A stretch of DNA of 25,227 nt from Gymnopilus junonius (taxonomy: Eukaryota > Basidiomycota > Agaricomycetes > Agaricales > Galerinaceae): assembly GCA_015501075.1 (NCBI GenBank), contig JADNYJ010000459.1, forward strand, positions 1 to 25,227. Reading direction: 5' to 3'. Of this stretch, positions 10,201-20,900 are shown one piece after another. Every line of letters begins with the position of its first letter. Position 1 is the stretch's first letter. The translations under genes were made by a program, and so were the position numbers. The notes under the pieces are model-generated. The model saw only the letters and a list, made by a program, of their open reading frames with translations. It did no database searches and had not been told where the DNA came from.

Positions 10201-12780
10201 CCTTTATTTCCCCTTGTCACTGTCAGGACGTTGAGTGACAGAAGTTTAAGTCACTCCGGTTACTCATGAGGTCGCCGTCGTCTTCCCCCAGTCACTTGCT
10301 TCCCATTCGCCCTTCTGTCTCCATTGGCAGGCACTGCGTCTTTTTAAGACATCTATTACGAATTATGCGCCGATCAAGTCGCCTGAATGGGCATTTCTAT
10401 ATCCCACTTAGCAGTCCGGTGTTCAAGACGGTATGAGGATCTCTTTAACGCAGTGCGGATTCTCTTGCGTGGGAAGTTCGGCTGTCCCACAGGCTTCTTG
10501 AACAGGGAGGATCACATCACAAACGTGAGCATTGAAATACTCATACAAACCGTGCTGTGGCTAAAAAGAGAACAGCATGATCGCTGGGCTCAAGATTCAC
10601 AGTCAAAGCTCACACCATCATAAATGAGTTCAACAACGCATAACGCATGCGTTAATCCATCGTAATAAAGGCAAATTCGGTACTATACTCGTGATTTTAT
10701 TTACACGTTCCGCAAGACGAGCTGCTTTATTCTAGCGCTGCGTAATTGAAAGTAATCACAACGTCTGATGACCGATAACTCCCTGGAAAACGCGGATACC
10801 TGACCCGGATATAAGCTGCTTAATCGCACCTGCTTTATCTAGGTGGCATTGTTACTTAAACCAAGCTCAGAGTTCTAGCGAATTTAGTCTATCACAGTGG
10901 AGGAACAGGCGTGTGTGAGCTATGAGAGTGCCGCTGAGTGTTATCAAATACGTATATGAATTGTATTCCAAATCGAGAATTCATCTAATCGAATCCAGCT
11001 TCATGAACACCGAAAGGCGTTCAAAGGCTAGCCGAACTGATAGATATCAGGCTCGAAGTAATGCATCGAAAGAACCCGAATCTATCCGCGACCATCTTAA
11101 GGTTGATGAGGCTCTCAGCCAGGCATTTGATCACCGATATCCCGAGGCATACGGCAGTTCTGGTCTAAACACCCTTCGACGTGGAGTTGTAGATAAACGG
11201 ACAGGAGAGCGTGCCAAATGACGCGCTTGTGGCGTTGACTAGGGCTCGCTTTGAACTAAGGATGGGCATGACAAGTAAGATTTAATTGCCATAGAGCGAT
11301 TAATACAAGCTCTGCGGCATCTAAAGTCGCGCAGGGTTTCTATTGGTAAACGCCGTTGGGAATGGACAAGTGTCGTTCCGTCTGAATAAGCAAGTAAAAC
11401 CAGACTTCGAAAGGATGAAGTATGAGCCTTTCGGCTCGAAAGTCCCGTTAAAATTTTTGGCACGAAGTGAACGGCCTGCGAGTGCGTTTCAACACAAAAT
11501 CGTGTCAACATCATGCTATGAGCCTCATCCGGCAAGACGCCCTATTACAGGCCTGCACTCACTAGTTTAGCAAAATCACCAGTAAAATTGGTAAAATATC
11601 TGTATTCTCTAAATATATATGTTTTCTCTGTAATGACGAAATCTAGGCAAGAGTGTTCAAAGTAAAATATCTGCAGTCACTTGCTGATGCCCCGCAGCGC
11701 CAGAAATAGACGCCCTTCCAAATGGAGTCAGTCAATCCGCTCGGCACTAGCTGATCGGCCGGCGACAAACTGTAATACCTATGACGCTACAGTAAGCAAA
11801 AGGCTTGTAATCAAGTTACCGGATGATAAATGGCGATCCTTAAATTCCAAGTACTATCTTTGGCTGACTTCTATGCGTGTTGCAGGTGGAATGAATTGCG
11901 TACCGCAGGTGTCATTCTGCCAAAAGAAGCCCATTCTCTAGCCGTAGAGGCATGGAGCTTTGACAAGAACACATTGTAAGATAATCGTCCCGACATCGGG
12001 CAGAAGCTGTGGATTCGTCTACTCGGCCGTGTTATCCGACCGTTCGCCTTGAGTACATACCGCCCACGCACGATATTACGGTAACATTTTGCGTGCACAT
12101 TTGGTCAGAAGCTCTAGCTTTGTGGACACCGGTACGAAAGCCTAACAACATAACCGGGGCCTCAACGCGACGATAGGATTCAAATAATACAGTCTCAATT
12201 ATCTTTATCACAATCTAAGTACAAGAATACAAGGTTTAGTATACCTGCTGCGCTTTTGTGCAGACTTACTCACTCAAACAGACCAATTCTATTCTTCTAT
12301 CTGGAAGGTCCGTGTGTGGCCGCCGACGTAGATGGAGTTTTGAGAAGTATCACAGGTAGCACACTTCGTAAAGTATTCAGTGCAATTTTACCATACCCTG
12401 GATAAGCCTTTTGTTGAAACTAAGTACCTGATTAAACGTTTTGCTGAAAGGGAAAAGCAAATGTGCGCCAAGGGCCCAAGGCCGTTCTGCTTTCCGCTCC
12501 CCCGCGTGAGAATGCGGTCGTAATTATCTAAAAGTAACTTCGCCGCAGGCACGGACTAATGTAAGTGCAATATCATAAGCACGCATACTTCATACACTAC
12601 ATAATTCAAAAACTCTATGTTAGATGCGAAAAATGTCCAGTTAGTTCGCGGGTCCTTATCCGATATCTGCTAAATGCATTGTCTTGTAATTTGAAACACA
12701 CGGATCCTCCATACATCGAGAGATAAAAGTGACTAAGCATCTAGCAAGAGTAACGAAAAAGCTCGGCAAGGGCTTAGCTT
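10201..12780. other. Gene-poor interval, second part, with an orphan open frame
   Basis: About 2.6 kb lacks recognisable exons. Its longest candidate is a 99-codon plus-strand frame at 10922-11221, charged and hydrophilic (for example SIRDHLKVDEALSQAFDHRY). It has no recognised domain and no clear extension by splicing. Other frames (10387-10623, 11343-11570, 11681-11941) are similarly featureless. CpG appears frequently by eye. I find no reverse transcriptase or transposase motif and no obvious terminal repeats. Confidence 0.4.
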
Positions 12781-13969
12781 TTATTTGGGCTCTCCGTCTC
12801 TAAAGAGGCTGTCAATGAAGCTGGAGAAAGAATCGTATACCTCATCCGGAGGGACTATACCAGGCCTTTTCTCATCACCTGGACGATATTTTCCTGTTTT
12901 CACTACACCAGATCAAAAATAGAATGAAGATCATGATTAGCCCCGAGCAAATCACTTTGACAGATGACGACTATCCGAGCGCTATCGCGTATCCGGCACG
13001 GCAAAGACTCACCGAGAACTCTCCATAACCCAAGTTCAAGAGCGCCACCGCCAAGATCGACTTCTACATCGTCCCCTATCACGACGATCTTGCCTTTGGC
13101 CTTGGATTCGTAATTTGGATTTCTGTCAACCCCTCTTGTGAAGTCGTTTATGACCATTTGGAAAAATTCTTTGGTGGGCTTGCCTACTATGTGTGCGGAA
13201 GTTCCAGATGCATTTTCTAGAGCAGCAACGAATGGTCCAGTGCCTAGGGCCAAGCCATTTTCTCTCTGGATATACCTAGATTTATTTGCTGCGATCAATG
13301 GTATACTTTTGGTCGGGTGTCCGACTGCTTCGCCTGTATATTCCCCTTTCAGAATTCGAAAGGCAGTGTTAAGATGATCGTAGTCGAATGAAGAAGGAAC
13401 AAGGCCGACGACCACCGAGTCGTACTCTGGAGTTTCAGACGTATTCGACTCTTGGGGATAGTTGTCCTTGCTGATTTCTCTAACCACCTCTTCACGTGCA
13501 GATTCCGAAAGCAAAAGATATGGCCTATGACAAAGAATTCTCTTGAGCTATCATATAGTATTGCTGATCAAGGCACGCACCTCTCTAGAGCCATAGCCTT
13601 GATAACCTTTGCTATCACACCAATACTTGTCCATACTAGGCGCTGCTGGTCGACTATGCGTGCTTCGTTATCAAAAATTTCTTGACGTTCCCCCAAATCG
13701 AAGCCGATTTTCTCTAATTGCTTGACCAGCGATCCCGTAGATTGATTACTTGTATTACTGCATAGCCTGAACGGCAGAGAAGATCTTCTCAGCCTGTGAA
13801 AGCCACCAAGTGCGTCAGGTGTTGGCTTTCCTCCTACATGAAGGGTACCAGAAATATCTATGAGGATTGCAGTAATAGGAGGACGCTTCCTCGAGGCTGT
13901 GGTTGTCGGTCTGGCTGTCGTGAAGAGTCGGAAGGGTGCCGGCTGTTTCGAACGGAGGAAATCTAACAT
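12781..13969 (-). CDS. HAD-superfamily hydrolase, HDHD2/LHPP-like phosphatase
   Basis: This is a complete three-exon gene encoding about 340 residues. Exons are 13581-13969, 13013-13524 and 12781-12902; the coding sum is 1023 nt and the introns are 56 and 110 nt. HAD motif I is ILIDISGTLH with nucleophile Asp38 and Ser40 in place of the usual second aspartate, a hallmark of the HDHD2/LHPP subgroup (family knowledge). Motif II is in LCSNTSNQS, motif III is GKPTK with Lys245, and motif IV is VVIGDDVEVDLGGG with Asp281/Asp282. A conserved cap-to-core segment reads RYIQRENGLALGTGPFVAALE. The gene therefore probably encodes a Mg-dependent phosphatase; the substrate is unknown. The first 30 residues are rich in Arg, Ser, Thr and Pro with a single acidic residue, so a mitochondrial presequence is possible. 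An in-frame 14-residue segment at residues 100-113 interrupts the expected junction EIF/TSIGV. The final exon ends RDGEPK. Confidence 0.9.
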
Positions 13970-14279
13970 TTTGAGGTCACATTATCACATCATCGAATTT
14001 TGAGACGATAAGCGTGGATTTTCGGATGACGAATTTAGTTACGCCATGTTTAATTCCGAAGTCAATGACGTTAACTGAGTCAAAGGCAAGCAGTCTGAAT
14101 ATTGAATATTTGGATCCTGATAGAGCTCAAATAGTTCTTGTGTAGCGCAACTGGTAACTGTACGTTGAATTCGAGAGTAATTGCTGTGGAAGGACGTCGA
14201 GGACTTCTGACTTGCGCCTCGGTGTGATATTGAGATCGGCCACCTCGGGTCAGTCGTGACAGACGAAAGCAAGATAGTA

Positions 14280-14299
14280 GATTAGATTAGATTAGATTA
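14280..14299. repeat. (GATTA)4 microsatellite
   Basis: Four perfect tandem copies of GATTA lie in the divergent intergenic region. No coding consequence is visible. Confidence 0.9.
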
Positions 14300-14907
14300 C
14301 ATCAGCGGCTGTGCATTTTCTGTATGCCAGCGCGTCGTCCATTCCTAATATTATTCACTCCTTGTCCGCAACGCTATAGGCTGCCCAACCAGACTCCGAG
14401 CTCCAACTTCCCAAGTTCTCGGCAGATCGGCCTACTCTACCGGGTGTCATAGGCATCTGAAATGGCCAAAGTTTCGACTTCTTATCTGTCCAACTTTGAC
14501 CATGGTTAATGGTAAGTCAGGCCCAGAACATTAAGTTACTCAGCTATTCCGCGTGGTAGATAAAGCTACGGTCTCATGCGCAGACGTTACTTTTGATACC
14601 GACGACAGTTTCCGATTTCAGTAGTGAAGAAGCAACAACAAAGAAATACGATTTCCTATTAACAACTGGTTAGTAGACCGGGTAACAACTTTCAACGCAG
14701 ATGCACCTACTCAAGGCTGTCGTACTTTCGCTAGCTGGAAATTACGAGATTAATCTCGCCCTCTCGTGAAGCATCCGGCCTCGCCTCCATTCGGGAAATT
14801 CTTCTTTTCGAGGAAGCGTTTATTGTATCCGTACCTTCACTTCACCGTACCAACCCGTTCAACTGGACATCTAAGAATTTCTATTCGAACTTCACGGTCC
14901 GATCTCA

Positions 14908-14924
14908 CTATCTATCTATCTATC
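14908..14924. repeat. (CTAT)4 microsatellite
   Basis: Four perfect tandem copies of CTAT plus one extra C lie about 100 bases upstream of the first dehydrogenase start codon, just before the palindrome at 14937. Confidence 0.9.
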
Positions 14925-14936
14925 GAGTAATAATCA

Positions 14937-14951
14937 TCCGAGTCACTCGGA
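14937..14951. promoter_or_regulatory. Palindromic CCG-N7-CGG element upstream of dehydrogenase 1
   Basis: TCCGAGT and ACTCGGA flank a single C, a perfect inverted repeat with 7-base arms. CCG-N7-CGG is an everted pair of CGG triplets, the kind of site bound by fungal Zn2Cys6 dimers (family knowledge). It lies 76 bases upstream of the ATG and just above the TATA-like element. The matching region of the second copy (around 16501-16515) shares the CATCCGA start but lacks the inverted half. The regulatory role is inferred. Confidence 0.4.
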
Positions 14952-14964
14952 AAGGCGATGAGAC

Positions 14965-14973
14965 AATAAATAT
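14965..14973 (+). promoter_or_regulatory. TATA-like element of dehydrogenase 1
   Basis: AATAAATAT lies about 55 bases upstream of the ATG at 15027. A related ATAAATA sits about 70 bases upstream of the second copy's ATG, so the element was part of the duplicated unit. Confidence 0.45.
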
Positions 14974-15026
14974 CCAGAAACGAGACACTCATTTTTCTCG
15001 TATCAATTCCTACTGTTATCTCTACC

Positions 15027-16274
15027 ATGACATCTCAATTAGTTTGGCTTATTACCGGTACAACGTACGTTATTTCAAACAACGTACTCTAACCATTGTA
15101 AATGACGACCCCCGAAAGGTCTGGCTTAGGGCGGGACCTTGCGCTTGAAGCGCTGAAGCGAGGAGAAAAGGTTATCGCCACGGGTCGAGCGCGATCTGTC
15201 ACTAAACTCGACGAATTGAAAGCCAAGGGAGCAGATATTCTTGAGCTCGATGTTACTGCCCCTCTTGAAACTCTCCAAGATATCGCTAAGAAGGCCGTTG
15301 CCATCCACGGGAGGATCGACGTTTTGGTTAATAATGCAGGTGTGCTTGCACTTCAGAAATAAATGAATTGTGGCTAATCCTTGGTCTATCCCATAGGTTA
15401 CATCCTTGTTGGTGCTCTTGAAGAAAACACGTAAGTATGCTGCGCCTCTAAAATCCGAACTTGGTCTAATTGCTTCTCAGACCTCAAGAAACTCTCGACC
15501 AGTTTAAGTGAGTTGTTATTTATTAGATATTTTTTAGCGATGGTCTCATCCTCCTATATCTAGTACAAACGTTTTCGGTGCCCTGAATGTATCTAGAGCG
15601 TTCCTCCCGCATATGCGAGAGAGGAAGACTGGGACCATAATTTTCATAGGTTCAATTGCTGGCTGGCAGTAAGTGTTTTATGCAAGCGATAACAATGGAA
15701 CAATTGACAAACTCTGAAACAGGACGCTTGCTTACGCTGGTCTTTATTCTGCAACAAAATTGGTTCTGCGTGGTGAGTTTACCTCTACAGAGGGAACATT
15801 CGTTCCGCTGATTGCATATGCTGGACAGGTATCTCGGAATCACTGCACGCCGAAATCTCGCCTCTGGGATTACGGAGCATACACTTTGAATTTGGGTACT
15901 TCCGAACATCCTTCCTGGCGCCTGGTCAACGCGCTCCGCAGGTATACAGAATTGCCGATTACAAGCAAATCTCTGAGCAAATGGAAGAAGCACTTCAAAG
16001 TATGAATATTTACTGGTGTCGTCGACTCATTGGTACTAACGCTTAGCTTAACAATTTAGAGTACAATGGAAATCAGCCTGGAAACCCCCTTAAGGGCGTC
16101 GAGGTCATGGTCGACGTCGTGCGAGGTGAGGGATTAGCCAAGGGAAAACCCTTCCCTCCATTTGTTGGCCTGGGCTCGGACTTCTACGATGCAGCAAAGC
16201 AGGAAAGTTCGAAAGCTCTAGCGTGTCTGGAGGAATGGAAGGATGTGTCGTTCAGCACCGATTTCAAAAATTAA
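15027..16274 (+). CDS. Short-chain dehydrogenase/reductase, copy 1 (intact)
   Basis: This is a complete eight-exon gene encoding about 286 residues. Exons are 15027-15064, 15119-15339, 15397-15430, 15481-15507, 15564-15668, 15723-15772, 15829-15999 and 16060-16274, summing to 861 nt. Classical SDR features are all present: the Rossmann glycine motif TGTTSGLG (residues 10-17), basic residues Arg36 and Arg38 after beta-2 that favour NADP(H), NNAG (84-87), and the catalytic tetrad Asn110, Ser138, Tyr151 and Lys155 (YSATK). It should oxidise or reduce a carbonyl/alcohol substrate in the cytosol; no signal peptide or membrane segment is seen, and the substrate cannot be told. The start fits because MTSQLVWLITG leads directly into the Rossmann strand. 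A paralogue lies 335 bp downstream in the same orientation with matching exon boundaries. Confidence 0.92.
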
Positions 16275-16608
16275 ATGTACTGTCTCTTCATGCTGATTGG
16301 ATTATTTGTACTGCACTAGGAAGCATATCCCAATATATCGATCGATCTTGACGTTATCGCTTTTCCTAGAGTCCGTCCACTCATCGTATATTATTTCCCA
16401 GAATAGCATCGCTGAACCAAGATTCTCTGGAACGAGGGACACGGACAACGACTTACTCATGAGGGATCGGCTTCGACCCTCGTTTAAGTTGTTCGCTCAT
16501 CATCCGACCAACCCTGAAGGAATATGAAACACATAAATACCGTGAAAGGAGACATCAATTTTGCGTTCCAGCTCTCTTATCAAACCTACTGCCATCATCA
16601 TCTCTACC
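16275..16608. other. Spacer between the tandem dehydrogenases
   Basis: This holds the 3' UTR of copy 1 and the promoter of copy 2. The last part, with ATAAATA at 16533-16539 and CATCATCTCTACC before the ATG, resembles the sequence preceding copy 1. The duplicated unit therefore includes at least the proximal promoter. An open frame at 16297-16527 has no domain character. Confidence 0.5.
16533..16539 (+). promoter_or_regulatory. TATA-like element of dehydrogenase 2
   Basis: ATAAATA lies about 70 bases upstream of the ATG at 16609. It corresponds to the AATAAATAT element above copy 1. Confidence 0.4.
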
Positions 16609-17868
16609 ATGGCATCGCGATTAGTTTGGCTCATAACCGGTACAACGTACGCCGCGCCGAAAACAGTTTACTAACAGCAGTACCCTAGTGACTTCTGGAT
16701 ACATAGAGCTGGTCTGGGGAGGGACCTAGCGCTTGAAGCATTGAAGCGAGGCGAGAAGGTTATCGCCACAGGTCGAGCACGATCTGTCGATAAACTCGAC
16801 GAATTGAAAGCCAAAGGAGCAGATATTCTTGAGCTCGACGTGACATCTCCTCTTGAAACACTCCAAAAGATCGCGAAGACAGCCGTTGCGATCCACGGGA
16901 GGATCGATGTTCTGGTTAATAATGCAGGTCCGTATACACCTCCGAAATAAAGCGCATCGCGCCTCATTTAAAATTCTTGGGTCGGTCCATAGGTTACATC
17001 CTTGTTGGTGCCCTTGAAGAAAGCACGTAAGTATTCTGTGCCTGTAGGGTGCGAACTCGGTCTGATTACTTGGCAGGCCTCAGGAAACTCTCGATCAGTT
17101 TAAGTGAGTTATCATTTATGAGATAATTTATACCACCTTTTTGATTATCTGATATCCAGTACCAACGTTTTCGGTGCCTTGAACGTATCTAGGGCATTCC
17201 TCCCGTACATGCGAGAGAGGAAGACCGGAACTGTGATTTTCATTGGTTCAATTGGGGGCTGGCGGTCAGTATCTCATACGCACTATAAGACTGATCAACT
17301 GACGAGCTGTGAACAGACCTGCTCCTTACGCCGGACTGTATTCCGCCACAAAATGGGTATTACGTGGTAAGTGTATATCATTCCTAAGAAATCAGCCAAT
17401 CATTTTGATTATTTTATTCTGGCTAGGTATTTCGGAAACTCTGCACACTGAAATCTCACCTCTTGGTCTGCGGAGCATACATTTCGACTTTGGGTACTTC
17501 CGAACATCACTCCTGCAACCCAGTCAGCGGTGCGCCAAGGTGGCTAGGATTTCTGACTACAAGGAGATTTCTGACCGTGTGGAACAAGGACTTCAAAGTA
17601 TAACACGTATTTATATCTTGCATTTGTGAACACGGTGCTGATTTAATGCTTTAGAATACAATGGAAACAACCTGGCAATCCACTCAAAGGCGTCGAGGTC
17701 ATGGTTGACGTAGTTCGAGGCGAGGGAATCGCCAAGGGCAAAGCCTTTCGCCGTTCGTTGGCCTTGGCACGGATTTCTTACGATATTGCAAAGCAAGAAA
17801 CTTCGAAAGCTCTGAATTATCTGGAAGACTGGGAAGGAAGTTTCATTCAGTACTGATTTCAAGGAATG
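16609..17868 (+). pseudogene. Short-chain dehydrogenase/reductase, copy 2 with decayed last exon
   Basis: This tandem paralogue of the preceding gene has seven first exons of exactly the same lengths: 16609-16646, 16707-16927, 16993-17026, 17077-17103, 17160-17264, 17317-17366 and 17427-17597. The catalytic core is preserved: TGTTAGLG, NNAG, Asn110, Ser138 and YSATK, with Trp156 replacing Leu. The last exon (from 17655) carries single-base indels relative to copy 1: losses near 17664-17671 and 17748-17754, gains near 17776-17780 and 17829-17833. The first leads to a TAG at 17711-17713, so the predicted product is about 234 residues, the last 18 unrelated to copy 1. DNA similarity continues to the stop equivalent at 17866-17868. 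The truncation removes the substrate-side C-terminus but not the cofactor or catalytic residues. The protein could be non-functional or altered; I call it a probable pseudogene. Confidence 0.8.
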
Positions 17869-17969
17869 AATGTGCTGTCCCTTGACATTCATTGAACCAT
17901 TTATGTGCCCTGGACGCTCTGGAACTCAAGAGATAATAAAAAAACTACACAATATATTATTCGCTGAGT

Positions 17970-20900
17970 TTATTGAACGGTTAGTTTGGTTGAAGCAAAA
18001 TGGTTGATCGCTTGTTCCGACTTTGATGGTGAATGTTCCCGGTTCCACAGCCCAGGCGCTCTGTGAAGACCAAACTTGCAATTGTGTTGAAGATATTGGA
18101 ATAGAGACAGTGGCCGATTTGCCAGCACTGGAGGTCGCATTAGTTCAGGATATGCAAGAACGGTCAGAAAGATGACTCCGGAATGTTGACCTTCTCAAAT
18201 CCAACGAGCTGCTGGTTCGGCGTCACTACGGACGCCCACATCATCCGCCATGTAAACCTGACAGGAGATACTGGTGAATAATATATTATTAATACAGTGG
18301 TGGTCGACTTGCTTGTACAACTTCCTGCCGGCTACTGGTCCTGTATTTTTCACAGTGACTGTAACTGTGAAATTTTTGCGTCTTGCTAATTGTAGAAGGT
18401 GAAAGCTGAAGGTTTGAACTACGAGAATAAATGAAACACGAAATCCGAATGCAGGATATGCACGTAACTCACTATGAAAATGTCGTGTAACTCAGCCCGT
18501 GTCCAAAACTCCAGAGTGGAACAGGGGTGTCGAGAACATACTGAGAAGTCTCAATAAATATTCACAACGACAAGTGATTGGACCTACCTGGTGACCAAAT
18601 TTCAGTGAACCATTAGGGGAAACGATGCCCGCATCAATGGGACGACTCCCTTCAGGTAGTTATAGAAGACAGGGGTGGTTCCAACGCTGCGCGGGAATGA
18701 CACAGACAGTTTTCCTGCAGAAGGTAAGTCAACTTCTTCAGGATGGAATGAGAATCTAACCTGAGGGATTGACAGCACCAAAAATAATTTCGGAGATAGC
18801 AACGCCTGAAGAAATGTATGTCAAAGCCCTCATTCAAAGAACAGCTCTGAATCAGTCAAACCCACCACCGAGTTCGCCAGGATAGAATTGTTGAATAACA
18901 GCATCAGCATCTTGAGAAACGGTGAATAACGAGTGAAGTAATGCAGCGGTGACAGCGTACTTTCTTGGATCCAGGGTTCAGCAACTGGCTTCCCGCTGAC
19001 GAACACTACAATTGTGGGTTTTCCTGCGGCTTTTATACAGCTTGCACCAGGGCAAGTTGAGCACCGACAAGGCCGAGGTTGGAAAGATCGACGTGTTCGC
19101 CAGTGGTCGCATTCGTTCCCGGCGTCCATAACAAGGTTTGGTCAAGAGACCAAGTACCCACCTACAAGAACCGGATTCAGCCTGCCAGAGTTTGAGGAAA
19201 AACTTGTATCGACCATAACAATCGCGACGTCTGACGATTTGGCTGCCTCAACAGCTTCTGCAAAACCCGATTGATCATTTGACCATAACTCGCAACCTTG
19301 AGCGAAATTGATCTTAGTCGGGAGCGAATTGTTGGCAATGTATTGCGTGAAGCCTTCCAGAGGCGATATGCCAGCCAAAGAGGCATTGAAAAAGACGTAA
19401 TCGCCAAACTTATACTACTATCAGTGAATGAAATGTACTCTTAAATAAGCAACATACGGAAACGCGGTTAACTTGAGGTCCAATTAGGGCGATGGATCCG
19501 ATACTCTTGCTCAAGGGCAAAATATTTCCATGGTTTTCAAGAAGAACAATACTCTCTGTTTCTGCCTGAGCAAGTACAACGCGGGATGCAGGCGTTCGGA
19601 TGGCAGATAAGTAGTCAGCATAGGGATAGGGATCTTGGCAGAATAATTAGTACTATGCGGTAAGAGATTTTACTCAGGCTCCTACACTACTTACTTTCAA
19701 AGAGACCCAGAGAAAATTTGGTCCTCAGCATTGCTGCTACAGTTGTGTCAACGTACTTGACGTCGACCGTACCGGCTTGTACTTGAGCTATAAATAATTT
19801 CATTACTTTACACGTAGTTCGTCAGGGACAAGGACAAGCCACTCACCAGGAAGGGTCTCGTATGTGTATGTGCCTGTCAAGTTGACCTTAATGTATATAG
19901 GAGTGAGATATATGAAAATCAATTACCGCCTCCCATTTCTCCTTGAAGGCCATTTTCAATAGAAATTTTGGCAGCGCATTCCCGTGTAGAGCAAAGACCA
20001 TGCTGATTGATCAGCAAGTCTACAGAACCGGCGTCGGTGGTTACCCAATACTTGTAACCCCACTCATTTCGAAGCTGCAATATGACGATAAATGTGATTG
20101 AGCAAAGCTATTAAATAGACATATAAAGGACCTACAATATCAGTCAATAAATCTTGTAAATGGGTCAGAATGATTTATCTGATGCCAAAAACTGAATATT
20201 CAACTTACGGGAATTGGCGATAGCAGGAACTCCGTCGTATGCAGAATATGCAGTCATTATAGCCAGGCTATTTACACAAGCTCGGTTAAAAGGCCTCAGG
20301 AACATCGTTCGCAGCTCGCGTTCACCACCAGTGACTTGTGCAATATTTCTGCGATGAAAAGTAAGCAAGGCGCAACTGCAGAGCAACGATAACGTCATAC
20401 AAACCGCCTTGAGGACTCCCGAAAGCAGCAAAATGTTTGCAAGTAGCAGACACCCGCGCAATAGCAGTCTCACTAGCGTTTCTACGTCTTCCGGACTGCA
20501 GACCTGTGACGTACGCGTTTCCTATTTCCCCAGTCAAAAATGGGTCCTCTCCAAAATTTTCTTCCACTCGCCCCCATCTCAACTCGCGCGAGAGGTCCAG
20601 GACTGGAGCAAAATGTGGTTTATCCCAAGTCCCTCTGCTTCGGATGCGATGATATTGGCAACTTGGTTGACTAACTGGGTGTTGAAGGACGATGCTAAAC
20701 CGATTGGCGAAGGAAATATTGTCCCCTTATCCGTAAAGCCATGCAGACCTAGAACGCTCAAATGGTTAAATCTGAAGTCAAGTAGGCATGAGGTGGTATA
20801 GATGAACCTTCCGACTGAATCAGAGCAGGAATGCCAAGTGTTGTATTTTCCATAAGGTATTTTGGCCAACGGTAATGGCATAAACCAACTTAGTGTAGGG

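Larger units (their letters stand above)
13970..15026. promoter_or_regulatory. Divergent intergenic region between HAD phosphatase and dehydrogenase
   Basis: About 1.06 kb separates two divergently transcribed genes and should carry both promoters. It contains two microsatellites and, near the dehydrogenase, a palindrome and a TATA element, listed separately. A minus-strand open frame at 14039-14272 has no domain character and overlaps the phosphatase upstream region. Confidence 0.5.

Noticed and set aside
10922..11221. 99-codon open frame as a real gene
   Set aside because: It is a single isolated frame of a length expected by chance, with no homology I can recognise and no flanking exons. 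It is mentioned only as an orphan.
14280..14299. GATTA repeats as a telomere-like or CRISPR-like array
   Set aside because: Only four perfect 5-base units with no spacers; a simple microsatellite explains it.
15089..15308. Minus-strand open frames opposite dehydrogenase copy 1, repeated at 16671-16967 opposite copy 2
   Set aside because: They mirror the conserved coding exon of the duplicated dehydrogenase and have no independent support.
12781..17868. HAD phosphatase plus the dehydrogenase pair as a metabolic gene cluster
   Set aside because: There is no core biosynthetic enzyme, transporter or shared motif, and the genes diverge across 1 kb. Proximity alone is not enough.
20409..20801. 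130-codon plus-strand open frame
   Set aside because: It is antisense to well-recognised GH3 exons (LRWGRVEENFGEDPF and LHGFTDKG) on the minus strand.
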